DNA of 64,000 nt. Source: DATBJJ01 sp963750915 (GTDB lineage: Bacteria; Acidobacteriota; Vicinamibacteria; Vicinamibacterales; 2-12-FULL-66-21). The translations under genes were made by a program, and so were the position numbers. This document shows, piece after piece, positions 27,746 to 38,204 of this stretch (position 1 is its first letter; each line of letters starts with the position of its first letter). Under the pieces are notes generated by a model. The model had not been told where the DNA came from. It ran no database searches and worked only from the letters and a program-made list of their open reading frames with translations. The stretch covers positions 124,001-188,000 of the forward strand of contig CAVVSF010000009.1 of assembly GCA_963750915.1 (NCBI GenBank). Reading direction: 5' to 3'.

Positions 27746-30687
27746 TCAGCGGTCGACGTTGTCCAGCATCCAGATGCTGCCCGACGTCGATTCCATGGTC
27801 AGGAAGACCTTGCCGCCGCCGACGTCCATCTCGGTACTCGACATCGCAGGAGAGATTTTGAAGCTCGGCGAGTCGAAGTGTGTGAGCTGGACGGGCTCGC
27901 CAACCACTACACCGCCGACGGGATCGAAGCGCGCTGCCCACAGATGGATGAACGAGCTGTCGGCGGCCAGAAAATACAACGTCTTGCCATCGGCTGACCA
28001 TCGCGGCTTGTCGGCCCATCTTTGGCGAAGGGGAACTCGGATCCACGGCCGATCTGGTGGGCCTTCCACTGCGGTGACACCCAGGCTGGCACCCTGAGCC
28101 ATGCTACGCAGCGTTTCGAACACCAGCCAACGTCCGTTCGGTGAGTACTGCCCTTGCCACACGTCATGCTGTGCCAGCCGGAATATGACGCGGGAAGGCT
28201 GGGCGGCCGTTGCCTCGTCGACTGGCCATGTCGTCATCTCTTCTATAGGGCCGCATGTGAGCACAAATTGGTCGTCAGGAGTCCAATCACAGGCGGCACG
28301 ACAGCAGGCCCCGGGGACCCATGGCGTGATGAGGTGCTCACGCCCACCAATCGTGCGAACCGCAATGGCGTTCGCAGACAAGCGCCCGCTATCATCGGTA
28401 CGCATCTTCGTGTAAGCGATGCGCTCGCCATTTCTCGAGAGTCTTGCAAACTGCCCGTCAGCGCCGGCAAGCTCGGTTGGCGCGCGACCGGGCCGAATGA
28501 GCCACCACCGCGGCGTGAGCCTTCGGCCGGGCTGCACAAAGTTATAGAGCACGCTGTCGCCATCGGGTGACACGTCGAGCGACAGGGCCGAGCCGCCGTC
28601 CGGACTCAATGGACGGCCATCCTTCACGCCCGCTTCCGGTCGGTGTGTATTGCCAGATTCGGGTGGACGCGCGCTGTGTCACGAACGCTACCCGCGTCCC
28701 GTCGGACGAGAAGCCGGGCGCAACGTCATCGCCAGCACCTGTGGTCAACCGCTCCACGCGTGTCCACGCCAATGTCCCGGGGTCCACTCGTACCCGCCAC
28801 AGGTTCCAGACGCCTTCCACGGATCGAACTTCGAGGAGCAGCGTGGTACCGCTTGGGTCCCATTGGAACCGCGTCCTGCTGAAGATCACGTTGTCGAGGC
28901 TGTTCTTCAGCGCTTGTGGGAGTACTCCGAGATCTGACGAACGCACGTCACCACCGGATGACACGGTGAAGAAGCCAAACTTACCGGATCGAGACCCGAG
29001 AAAAGACACCCGTCCGTCTGGGTGACGCCCGATCCACTCCCAGTCGCCTGCGGCGGTGAACGCGGGATGGATCTCGCGGATTGCCCCTCCATCCAGCGAG
29101 ACGGCCCGCAAACCCGAGGAGGCGTAAGGTGAACGTTTGCACGATGAACCACACCTCCGATCCATCCGGCGACCACGACGGGCGTTCGCCGAGCGCCGTC
29201 AACTTCACTTCCGCCCCTCCCAGCGCCGGCACAACGTAGATGCCGCCGCCGTCGCGTTCGGACCGAAACGCGATAGTGCTGCCGTCAGGCGACCAGGCGG
29301 GCTGTGTGTCGGTCGCCGCGGACTTTGTGACCTGCACGGCGTCGCCGCCCGAGAGCTGCTGCACCCAGATATCAAAGTTGCCAGACTTGTCCGAGGCGTA
29401 GGCAATGAATCGCCCATCCGGCGAAAACGCGGGATCGGTCTGTAGCCCTTCATCGAATGTCAGACGCGTGAGACTCCGCTGAACCGGCGTGTTACTGCCC
29501 GGCGAAGTCGTGGGCCCGAGCGGACGCGTCAATTGCCACGACACGAGACCCACGATGGCTGCCAATACTCCCGCTGCCAGGGCTCCCGCCCAGACGAGAG
29601 ATCCTCGCCCGCGGGCGGGCACAATGGAGTCACGGACCGCTTCGAGGTGGTGCTGCACGTCGGCGATCGACGGCCAGCGCGCATCGGGATCCTTCGCCAG
29701 ACAGCGACCCACCACGTCGTCGAGCGCGCGCGGGGTGAGCTGCGCGAGCGATGATGGCGCCAGTGGCTGCGCATGCAGGATGTTGCCGATCAAGGCGGCG
29801 ATGCTGGGGCCCTCGAAGGCGGGCCGTCCCGTCAGCGTTTCGTAGAGCACGACACCGAACGCAAAGATGTCAGTGCGGTCATCCGCAGCCCGCCCTTCGA
29901 GCTGCTCGGGCGCCATGTACTGGACGGTGCCGAGAATCATCCCGGGCTGCGTGAATGGTTCCGCAGTCAGTTTCGTGACCTCGCCGGCAGGTGGCCGGTG
30001 CCGGCGCTTGGCGAGGCCGAAGTCGAGCAGCTTGATGCCGCTCGATGTCAGCATGATGTTGCCGGGCTTGAGATCGCGGTGGACGATCCCGGCGCGATGG
30101 GCGGTCGCGAGCGCGTCGGCGATGTGAATCGCGCAGGTCAGCGCGTCGGCGAGCGGCAGCGTGCCGCGCCCCAGGCGCGCCGCGAGCGTCTCGCCGTCAA
30201 GAAACTCCATCACCAGGAAGTCGACGTCGTCCTGATGGCCGACATCGTGGAGCCCGCAGATATGAGGATGCGACAGGGCAGCGATCGCCCGTGCTTCCCG
30301 ATCGAATCGCTGACGCGCGGATGGGTCAGCCGTCAGTTCGTGGGAGAGAACTTTGATCGCGACCGTTCGATCGAGGCGCGTATCGCGCGCCTCGTAGACT
30401 TCGCCCATCCCGCCGGCGCCGAGGGCGGCGACGATCTCGTAGGGTCCGAGGCGTGTGCCGGCCTGCAGGGACAGCGTAGTGGCCGCGATCGATCCCGTCG
30501 CCGGATCGCTCCCCGGCGCTGAATCGAACGCGGACTCCAGGCGCGGGTCCGCCGCCAGCAATCGCTCGACCTCGCGGCGCAGCGCCTCGTTGGTGCCACA
30601 TGCGCGCGCGAGGAACTCGCCGCGCTCGTTCGGCGGCAGGCTGGCGGCCCGATCGAAGACGTCACGAATCGCGTGTGGGTCGACCAT
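27746..30687 (-). pseudogene. serine/threonine protein kinase with WD40-like (PD40) tail, two frameshifts
   Basis: Read across three frames it encodes about 979 residues: an N-terminal helical segment, a protein kinase domain, a membrane helix (GALAAGVLAAIVGLVSW) and a periplasmic WD40/PD40 propeller. Kinase motifs are glycine loop LGAGGMGEVYEA, VAIKVL, catalytic IVHRDLKPGN, LLDFGL and YMAPEQL; propeller motifs include FSPDGRFIAYASD and QPAWSPDGSTIAF. The first frame holds the whole kinase and part of the propeller (30687 to about 29125). One extra base there moves the frame to SPYASSGLRAVSL, and another near 28640 moves it to KDGRPLSPDGG. The kinase domain is intact, so partial function is possible. 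Repeat copies 3 and 4 flank the gene. Confidence 0.88.
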
Positions 30688-31177
30688 CGTCGGTGCGGAG
30701 GATCGTCCGTATTAAGGCGGTGGCGCCAGCCGTCCAGCGTCGGCGATGGAAGGCCCTACCCGATGCGGATCTCGTGCACCACTCATGAAGATGTCCCTGT
30801 CCGTCAGCCCAAGGTGAGGTAGTCCACCTCGAGCTCGGACCTGAGCCCGCTGCAACTCACATGCTGGAACGGATGGGGCGTCTCGCTCGTGTGCCGCTCA
30901 CGTCGATGCAGGTTCGTGGGCGCGGCGTGGCGCGAGCAGCAAGGTGAGAGCCCCGACATTTCGGGTGGCCTGCGACATTTCGGGTGCTGGCGGCAGCCTG
31001 ACGATGAATCGGGACCGCAAACGACGCGCCTAACCGTCGTTCCTGACTGGCGTTCGCGTATCGCCGCATCACGGCTGCGCCTGGTACGCAGTCTGCTCTC
31101 CGTCCTGTGCGCCCCCGCTGACGTGTTCGAACACCGTCGCAATCGGGGCCAGATCGGCGTCTACGCTTGGAGGCAGC
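30688..31177. other. intergenic stretch with repeat copy 4
   Basis: 490 bases without a supported gene between the divergent kinase and arylsulfatase genes. Most of it is the repeat copy described separately. GGAGG at 31169-31173 is the ribosome-binding site of the arylsulfatase. Confidence 0.65.
30851..31101 (+). repeat. GACATTTCGGGTG repeat family, copy 4 (most complete)
   Basis: It begins TGCAACTCACATGCTGG (30851), has CTCACGTCGATG near 30898, then the core at 30951-30987: GCCCCGACATTTCGGGTG, GCCTGC, GACATTTCGGGTGCTGG. It ends with CTGGTACGCAGTCTGCTCTCC (31081-31101). It carries all segments seen piecemeal in the other copies, about 250 bases in total, and no coding capacity was recognised. 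Confidence 0.8.
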
Positions 31178-33596
31178 ATGAGCTCGAATGACGTGACCGC
31201 AGGCTCCGCGACGGCGTTCCCGAAGCTGCCGTCGCAGGACGTACTCCCGTTCCCTCCGGTCCCGTCAGCCAGCATCGCCGGACGGACGATGCAGGAGTCG
31301 GTCTACAGGCGCCGCGTCGAACCGCGCCGTCTGCATGCCGATGCGCCGAACATCCTGATCGTCCTCATCGACGATGCCGGACCCGGACTCCCGACGACGT
31401 TCGGCGGCGAAGTCCACACACCGGCCCTCGACAGAATCTGCAAGGAGGGCATCGCCTACAACCGATTCCACACCACGGCCATGTGCTCCCCGACTCGAGC
31501 CTCTCTCCTCACGGGGCGGAACCACCATCATGTCGGGGCCGGACAGATCGGGGAGATGGCGAACGACTGGGACGGCTACTCCGGGGTCATGCCCAAGAGC
31601 TGCGCGACCGCCGCGGAGGTGCTTCGGCACTACGGCTATACCACAAGCGCGTGGGGCAAATGGCACAACACGCCTGCCGAACAAACAACCGCGGCGGGTC
31701 CCTTCGATTGCTGGCCGACGGGCTACGGCTTCGATTACTTCTATGGCTTCCTCTGCGGCGAAGCGTCGCAGTACGAGCCCAACCTGGTTCGTAACACCAC
31801 CTATGTCGCTCCGCCGCGCACGCACGAGGAGGGCTATCACCTCAGCGAGGATCTTGCCGACGATGCGATCGGGTGGCTGCGCAAGCATCAAGCCTTTCAA
31901 CCCGACAAGCCCTTCTACATGTACTGGGCGAGCGGTGCGATCCATGGTCCGCACCACATCATGAAAGAGTGGGCCGACAAGTACAAGGGCAAGTTCGACG
32001 ACGGCTGGGACAAGTATCGTGAGCGCGTGTTCGCGCGGGCGAAACAAAAGGGATGGATTCCTCAGGAGGCCGAGCTCACGCCGCGCGACCCGAGGATGGC
32101 GTCGTGGGACAGCATTCCGGAGGATGAGAAGCCCTTCCAGCGACGATTGATGGAGGTCGCGGCGGGATTCACGGAGCATGTGGACGTACAAGTAGGCCGA
32201 ATCGTCGACGAGATCGATCGGCTCGGTTATGGCGAGAACACGCTGATCTTCTACATCTGGGGCGACAACGGATCTTCAGCCGAGGGCCAGAACGGCACGA
32301 TCAGCGAGCTGATCGCGCAAAACGGCATTCCTTCGACCGTGACCATGCATATCCAGGCGCTCGAGGCGCTTGGTGGTCTCGATGTGCTCGGGTCTCCGAA
32401 AGTTGACAACCAGTACCATTGTGGCTGGGGCTGGGCCGGCAGCACACCTTACAAAGGCGTGAAGCTCAACGCGTCGCACTTCGGTGGAACCCGCAACCCG
32501 ATGGCGGTTCGGTGGCCGGCGAAGATCAAGCCGGACGCGCACACCGCGGCCGCAATTCCATCATGTCAACGATGTCGTGCCCACGATCTACGAGGTCGTC
32601 GGCATCACGCCGCCTCGCGAGGTGAATGGGACACCCCAGGATTCGATCGACGGGGTGAGCCTGGCGTATTCCTTCGACGATCCGCGCGCCCCAGGCCGTC
32701 TGTTGACGCAGTACTTCGAGGTGATGGGCAGCCGCGGGATCTACCACGACGGCTGGATGGCATCGGTGTTCGGGCCACGGGTGCCGTGGGTGCTTGGGCT
32801 GCCCCCCGGCATCCGCGAGTGGACTCCGGATCAGGACACGTGGGAGCTCTACAACCTCGACGAGGACTGGACGCAGAACAACGACCTCGCGGCAAGAATG
32901 CCGGAGAAGCTCGCGCAAATGCGAGAGCTCTTCGCGATGGAGGCGGCGCGAAACAAAGTGCTGCCCATCGGCGGCGGGCTGTGGATTCCGGTGCTCCATC
33001 CCGAGATGCGTATTGCGCCCCCGTACCGCGAGTGGACCTTCTCGGGCAATATCACCCGCATGCCGGAGTTCTGTGCGCCGGCACTCGGCAACAAGCCGAA
33101 CCTCGTCACGATCCTGGCCGACGTGCCAGCCAACGCCAATGGCGTGCTCTACAAGCTGGGAGGCTGTGCCGGTGGTCTGACGTGCTTTGTCGAGGACGGC
33201 ATCCTCTGCTACGAGTACAACCTCTTCATCGTCCAGCGCACGAAGATTCGCGCCAGGGAGAAGCTCCCGACGGGCAAGGTGACGATCGACATCGAGACCA
33301 CGTACGCGGAGTTGAGACCTGCCGGTCCGCTCGACGTCACGATCACGGTCAACGGCAGGCGTTTCGCTGAAGGGCGCGTCCCGATCAGCGCCCCGTTGCT
33401 CTTCACCGCCAACGACTGTCTCGACATCGGCGTCGCCCTCGGCTCGCCGGTGTCGCTCGACTACTACGACAAGGCGCCGTTCAAGTTCAACGGCACGATC
33501 GAACAGATGACCGTCAAGTACAAGGCGTTCCCCAAGCCGGCTGCGGCCGCTGCACCGTCGCCCGCTGCGACGCACGTCGCAGCCGGCGGCCGGTGA
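31178..33596 (+). pseudogene. arylsulfatase, second copy, frameshifted
   Basis: Paralogue of the sulfatase at 1680, about 805 residues when repaired. The first frame (from ATG 31178, GGAGG four bases upstream) contains NILIVLIDDAG, the formylglycine signature CSPTR at about residue 103, WGDNGSSAEG, and continues to RWPAKIKPDAHT. There an apparent extra G at about 32546 shifts the frame; removing it gives RPQFHHVNDVVPTIYEV, matching QFHHVIDVAPTILEA in the first sulfatase. The second frame then runs to 33596 and contains the C-terminal beta-sandwich. As sequenced the enzyme would be truncated after the catalytic core. A DUF2092 lipoprotein gene follows. Confidence 0.9.
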
Positions 33597-33643
33597 GGAC
33601 CTGCGAGCAGCGCTGCAGACTTCTTCGATAGTGGTGAACCTCT

Positions 33644-34471
33644 ATGACGCGATATCTCGTTCCGGTAGTTCTGCTCGCTGCAGTGGCGACGGGTTGTCGC
33701 GGCGGCGAACCCGTGGCGCTGGCTTCCGAACCGCCCGCGCCTCTCATTGAGCCGGAACTCGGTGCAGGCGCTGGCCTCATCGACCCGCGCGCGGACGCGC
33801 TCGTGCGGCAGATGAGCGAGCGCCTCGCTCGAGCCAAGTCGTTTGCCCTCGAGGCCGAGGAACTGTTCGACGAGGTGCCGGAGCACAGTCCACGGCGGCA
33901 GCTCGCCAACACCCGTCGCGCGGCGTTGCGTCGTCCCGACAGGCTGGCAGGCGATGTGTCGGGTGACGCGATGAATCGTTCGTTCTGGTACGACGGCAAG
34001 ATGTTTTCGGCGCTCGACAAGGAACAGAACGTCTGGGCCAGCGGCGGAGTTCCGGCGACTGTGGACGCGGCGCTCGACTGGGTGTTCGAGCGGACCGGCA
34101 CGGTCGTTCCCCTCGCGGACTTCATGTACGCGGACAGCTACGAGCGGCTGATGGCCGGTGTGCAGCGCGGCGAGTACCTCGGCATCCACGAGGCCGCCGG
34201 CGTGCCTTGCCACCACCTGGCGTTCGAGCAGGCCACCATCGACTGGCAGCTGTGGATCGATGCCGGCAAGGACCCGCTGCCGCGCAAGCTGGTGATTACC
34301 TACAAGACCGAGGACGAGGTTCCACAGTACACGGCGACGATCCGGAAGTGGCATCTCGAGCCGCCGCTGCCGGATGCGCTGTTCGTCTTCACTCCGCCCG
34401 ACGGCGCCGCCCGTGTCGAGGTACTGGCGTTCGTCGGCCGGACGGAGCCCCCGGCTGGAGGAGCGCGATGA
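33644..34471 (+). CDS. DUF2092-type periplasmic lipoprotein, second copy
   Basis: A 275-residue lipoprotein (VVLLAAVATGCRG, lipidated Cys). It shares the layout of 5821-6648: LVRQMSERLARAKSF, LRRPDRL, SFWYDGKMFSAL, GEYLGIHEAAG and HHLAFEQATIDWQLWIDAG. That segment ends PLPRKLVI, as PLPKRLKV does in the other copy. A half-barrel carrier fold is the family expectation; ligand unknown. The stop overlaps the ATG of the next gene by four bases (ATGA), so the two are translationally coupled. It follows the frameshifted sulfatase by 47 bases, giving the same gene order as in the first module. Confidence 0.85.
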   Translation: MTRYLVPVVLLAAVATGCRGGEPVALASEPPAPLIEPELGAGAGLIDPRADALVRQMSERLARAKSFALEAEELFDEVPEHSPRRQLANTRRAALRRPDRLAGDVSGDAMNRSFWYDGKMFSALDKEQNVWASGGVPATVDAALDWVFERTGTVVPLADFMYADSYERLMAGVQRGEYLGIHEAAGVPCHHLAFEQATIDWQLWIDAGKDPLPRKLVITYKTEDEVPQYTATIRKWHLEPPLPDALFVFTPPDGAARVEVLAFVGRTEPPAGGAR

Positions 34472-36194
34472 ATCGCCACCTGACCATTTCGGTCACGCTG
34501 ATCGCTTTTGTCGCCGGCTCGAACCCCGCGCTCGAAGCGCAACGCTCGCGTGGGTCGGTGTCCCACTCCGGCAATACGACCTCCGCGCAGGGGCAGCATG
34601 CGAGCGGCTCGCGGACGGTGAACCAGACCAGCTCCGGCGGGACGGCCACCCGGCAGGCACAGACGCAGAGCGGCGCGTCGCGGAGCACGACCAGGCAGGT
34701 GGACGCCGAGAACCGGGAGATCAACAAGTCGACGACCGCGACGACGGCGTGGGGCGAGTCGGGAACCCGGTCGCGAGAAGTCGAGGGTCACGGTGGCTAT
34801 GCGACCGTCGAGGGAAGCGCACGCACCAGCACCGGGCGTTCGGCCTCCGGCGAGGCCGTGGCGGGCCGCACCTACTACGGACAGCCGGCGGTCGCCGGGA
34901 CGGTCAACTCGAAATACCACGGCACCTACAGCGGCGCCGCCGCCCGCACGCCGTATGGCGGCTACAACACCGCGGTCGCCGGCCCGTACGGCGGACGTGT
35001 GACGACGACGTTGCCATCGGGGTACAAGACTTCGACATATTACGGTCGCTCCTACTACACCTACGGCGGCACGTATTACCGGCCCTATACGTATGGCGGC
35101 GTCCACTATTACTATCCCGTGCCGCCACCCTACTACTCGTATTACAGCTACCCGCCTCCAGGCGCGACCATTCTCATGATTCTGGGCGTCAAGTACCTGG
35201 TGTCGCAGGACGGCAGCTACTGCAAGCAGACGACGACCAGCGACGGAAAGACGATGTACCAGGCGGTGCCCGCGCCGCAGGGCGCCACGATGCCGACGTT
35301 GCCCGCGACGCGCGTGCTCGTGAGCGTCAGCGGCACCACCTACTACCTCAGCGCCAATGCGTTCTACCGGCGCGTGATGAACGGTGCGCAGGAATCGTTC
35401 GTGGTGGTGACGGCGCCCGCAGGGGTCGTTTTCGTCGCGGCCCTGCCCGCCAACTTCGAGGTCGTCCAGCTGAACACGATGTACTTCAAGGCTGGCGGCG
35501 GTTACTACGTGCCGTACCTGTCGCCGGACGGCGCGGAGACCTACGTCATGGTGGACGCACCGCCGACGCCGTCCTCGGCGGGCGCGGCAGCGGCGCCTCC
35601 GGTCCAGCCGTCGGCACCAGCGGCAGCGAATGCTCCAGCGGCCGCGGCCCTGTCCGCGCGGTGGTGGAGCGCCTCGAGGTCCCCGCGGGTACGGTCCTCG
35701 TGGTCCGGCTGGCCGCCGAGGTGAGCTCCGCGACCGCGCAGGTCGGTAATCGGTTTCACGGTTTCCTGGACCAGGACGTCGCCGCCAACGGCCGCATGAT
35801 GGCGCCGCGGGGCACGAAGGTGTTCGGCGCGGTGAGCGCGGTTGATTCCGGCAGCAAGATGAAGGGCCAGCCGACATTGAGCGTGACGCTGACCGACATG
35901 GAGGTCGGCGGCCGCGTCCTGCCGCTCAAGACGCAACCCCTGAATGCCTCCGGCGGGACAGCGAGCGGAGCAAAGAAGATGGTCGGCGGAGCCGCGATGG
36001 GCGCCACCATCGGTGCGATTGCCGGAGGCGGCGAGGGGGCCGCGATCGGCGCGGCGGTGGGGACCGGTGTCGGCGGCGCGGCGGCTGCGGGCAGCTCCGT
36101 CAAGCCAGCCGTTATTGCGGCGCAGACTCCGCAGGCCTTCACCCTGGCGGTGCCACTGCAGCTGGAGATCACGACGAACGTGGCCGTGCGTTGA
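34468..36194 (+). pseudogene. secreted Tyr-rich protein with C-terminal glycine-zipper domain, frameshifted
   Basis: Read over one frame break it is about 575 residues. A signal peptide is followed by a Ser/Thr/Gln-rich region, then a Gly/Tyr-rich stretch (YYGRSYYTYGGTYYRPYTY). Next come three DUF6515-like modules (GTTYYLSANAFYRRVM, YFKAGGGYYVPYL), an Ala/Pro linker, and a C-terminal domain beginning VERLEVPAGTVLVVRL with a glycine zipper (GGAAMGATIGAIAGGGEG). The first frame stops at 35724; a missing base in the GC-rich linker near 35650 would join it to the second. It starts inside the stop of the DUF2092 gene. The Tyr-rich modules resemble the C-terminus of 5079-5786. A surface-associated structural role is plausible only. 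Confidence 0.78.
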
Positions 36195-36207
36195 GCAGGA
36201 GAGGACC

Positions 36208-36907
36208 ATGAACACGAGGCATTCGAAGCTAATCGGGATAGCAGGCGCGCTCACCGCAATCGTGCTGGCGCCGCTCGCCGCGCAGGACCTGCAGCAGAAA
36301 CTCGCCGCCGCCAAGCAGTCCGCAGCGCTCAATCAAAAAGCCCTTCGCTCGTACTCCTGGGTCGAGAAGACCGAGCTCAGCCTCAAGGGCGAGGTGAAGA
36401 ACACGAAGGTGGACATGTGCCGCTACGGGCCCGACGGCAAGGTGCAGAAGACACCTGTCGTCGAGCCCCCGCCGCCAGAGAAGCAGCGCGGGGTGAAGGG
36501 CAAGATCATCGCGAACAAGACCGCGGAGATGAAGGAGGAGCTCGAGGCGGCGGTGGCGCTCGTCCAGCAATACCTCCCACCCTCTCCCGACATGATGCAG
36601 GTGGTGATGAATGCCGGCACCGCGTCGCTCTCTCAGGCGGGCCCCGGCCGCGTCATCGCTCAAGTTCCCGGGCTACGCCAAGGCCAACGACGCGTTGATG
36701 CTGACGTTCGACACGACCGTCAAGGCCATGCAGCAAATCGACGTTGAGACCTGGCTCGACAAGCCCGACAACGCTGTGACGCTGAAGATCACGATGAACA
36801 CACTCCCTGACGGCGTCAGCCATCCGGGCGCGGTGGTGCTCGGGATCCCGAAGAGCAAGATCGAAGTCCGCATCACGAAGTCGAACTACCAGAAGCTCGC
36901 ACAATAG
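36208..36907 (+). pseudogene. secreted protein of unknown function, frameshifted
   Basis: About 232 residues when repaired. It has a signal peptide (IGIAGALTAIVLAPLAAQ), then QKALRSYSWVEKTELSLKGE, a basic region, a long helix (AEMKEELEAAVALVQQYLPP), and, after a frame break near 36645, KFPGYAKANDALMLTFDT and a C-terminal beta-rich part (AVTLKITMNTLPDGVSHPG). One apparent extra base separates the two frames. GCAGGAGAGG precedes the ATG. The product is periplasmic with no family I can name; the conserved-looking tail resembles outer-membrane lipoprotein carrier-like half-barrels, but that is weak. It lies 13 bases after the previous gene, probably in the same operon. Confidence 0.65.
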
Positions 36908-36936
36908 GCGGATCTACAACCCGGAGGAGTCACGTC

Positions 36937-37239
36937 ATGAGCCGACCAATCGCCACCGCGGTCTTTGCGTCTTTGCTCGCTGCCCTCGCGATGGCCTCGC
37001 AAGAGGGGAAATACCCGCTGATGGAGGGCATCGCGCAGAAGGTGATCCAGAAATACCAGACGTCTTCGTGCGAGCAGCTGGCGGCCGACAAGAACCAGCC
37101 GCCAGACCCGAAACAGGCCCAGATGAAGGCCAAGGCGTTCGAGCAACTGCACAAGGATCCCGAGATGCGCAAGGCGTTCATCGACAAGGTGGCCGCGCCG
37201 ATCGTCAACAAGATGTTCGACTGCGGAATGATTCCCTGA
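36937..37239 (+). CDS. small secreted protein of unknown function
   Basis: A 100-residue protein with a short signal peptide (AVFASLLAALAMASQ) and a helical, lysine-rich mature part (GIAQKVIQKYQTSSCEQLAADK) containing two cysteines, SSCEQ and FDCGMIP, that could form a disulfide. GGAGGAG lies upstream of the ATG. It follows the preceding gene by 29 bases in the same direction. I do not recognise the family. It is a periplasmic helical protein, last but one in a run of secreted proteins downstream of the second arylsulfatase. Confidence 0.68.
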   Translation: MSRPIATAVFASLLAALAMASQEGKYPLMEGIAQKVIQKYQTSSCEQLAADKNQPPDPKQAQMKAKAFEQLHKDPEMRKAFIDKVAAPIVNKMFDCGMIP

Positions 37240-37303
37240 CTCAGCGACGGTGAACCTCGACGTCTACGTGCTCGCGCGACGGGTAACTGAAGGAGGACGC
37301 GAC

Positions 37304-38157
37304 ATGAGCCAGAGTAATCTCACGATTGACTTCCCGATCAAGGGACCCGCGAATGCCAAGGCGCTCACCGAAGAGTTGCCGCCGTTGATGCCCGATTTCG
37401 CAAAAACGCAGGACCGGCTCGGTACCGTGCACTTCTCCCGTTTCATGGTCAAGGGAGACGAGAAGCTGCTCTTCCTTTCGGACATCGACGGCGAGGTCGA
37501 CAAGCATATCGAACGTCTCGTGGAGAATGCCGGTCCGGTGTTTGACACCATCTTCAAACACGTGGACGACCCTCCGGCCACGCCCGTGGCTGGTAACCCT
37601 CAGAGGGTCGTCAAATGGCTGAAGCGTCACGTCCGCGAGCCTCTCGAAACGTATTTCGCTTACGGGGAGCTTCGGTTCAGGAGATCAAGGCGTGCGCGCG
37701 TGAGGCGGGCTTTACAGGCAAGACCCCGCAGAGTCCCTTGCTGACTTACATGGCCTTCAAGTCACGTCTGCAAGGCTTTGTCTTGAAGCTGGTCGGGAAG
37801 GCCATGTTGGGGGAAAGGGACATGAAAGCGTCGGATGCTGTCGGGACGCTGCATTTCTCACATTGGGTGCCCTTTGAGAACAACCACCTCGGCTTCTTCA
37901 CAATCTACGACGGTGATTTCGAGAAGTACATCCAGGACTTCGCGGACAAGACCTCGGTTGTTTTCGATACGCTCTTTCCACATGTCATTGGCGCGCCGCC
38001 AACGCCAGTAGCAAAGAACGCCCAGGCGTTCTATCAGTGGGCATTGGAAAACAACTATCCGCCGATCGGGTTTTACAGCGCCTATCCAGGCCTCTCGGTT
38101 CAAGACATTAAAGCACTGCTGGCCGATCGCAAGTCACAATCGGCCACCGCTCGATAG
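37304..38157 (+). pseudogene. tandem-duplicated-domain protein preceding a DyP peroxidase, frameshifted
   Basis: When one missing base in the G run at 37664-37667 is restored, the protein is 284 residues and consists of two copies of one domain of about 120 residues. Copy 1 has LGTVHFSRFMVKGDEKLLFL, VFDTIFKHVDDPPATPVAGN and YFAYG; copy 2 has VGTLHFSHWVPFENNHLGFF, VFDTLFPHVIGAPPTPVAKN and FYSAYPGLSVQDIKA. The break falls between them, at ASVQEIKA. AAGGAGG precedes ATG 37304. There is no signal peptide. It lies 47 bases upstream of the peroxidase gene's TTG start on the same strand, so they are probably co-expressed. A ferredoxin-like alpha+beta domain as in the peroxidase is possible. Confidence 0.75.
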
Positions 38158-38204
38158 CAGTGGAGTCACTTGATCACGCACCATCAGTAGTCGGAGGACG
38201 CGCG

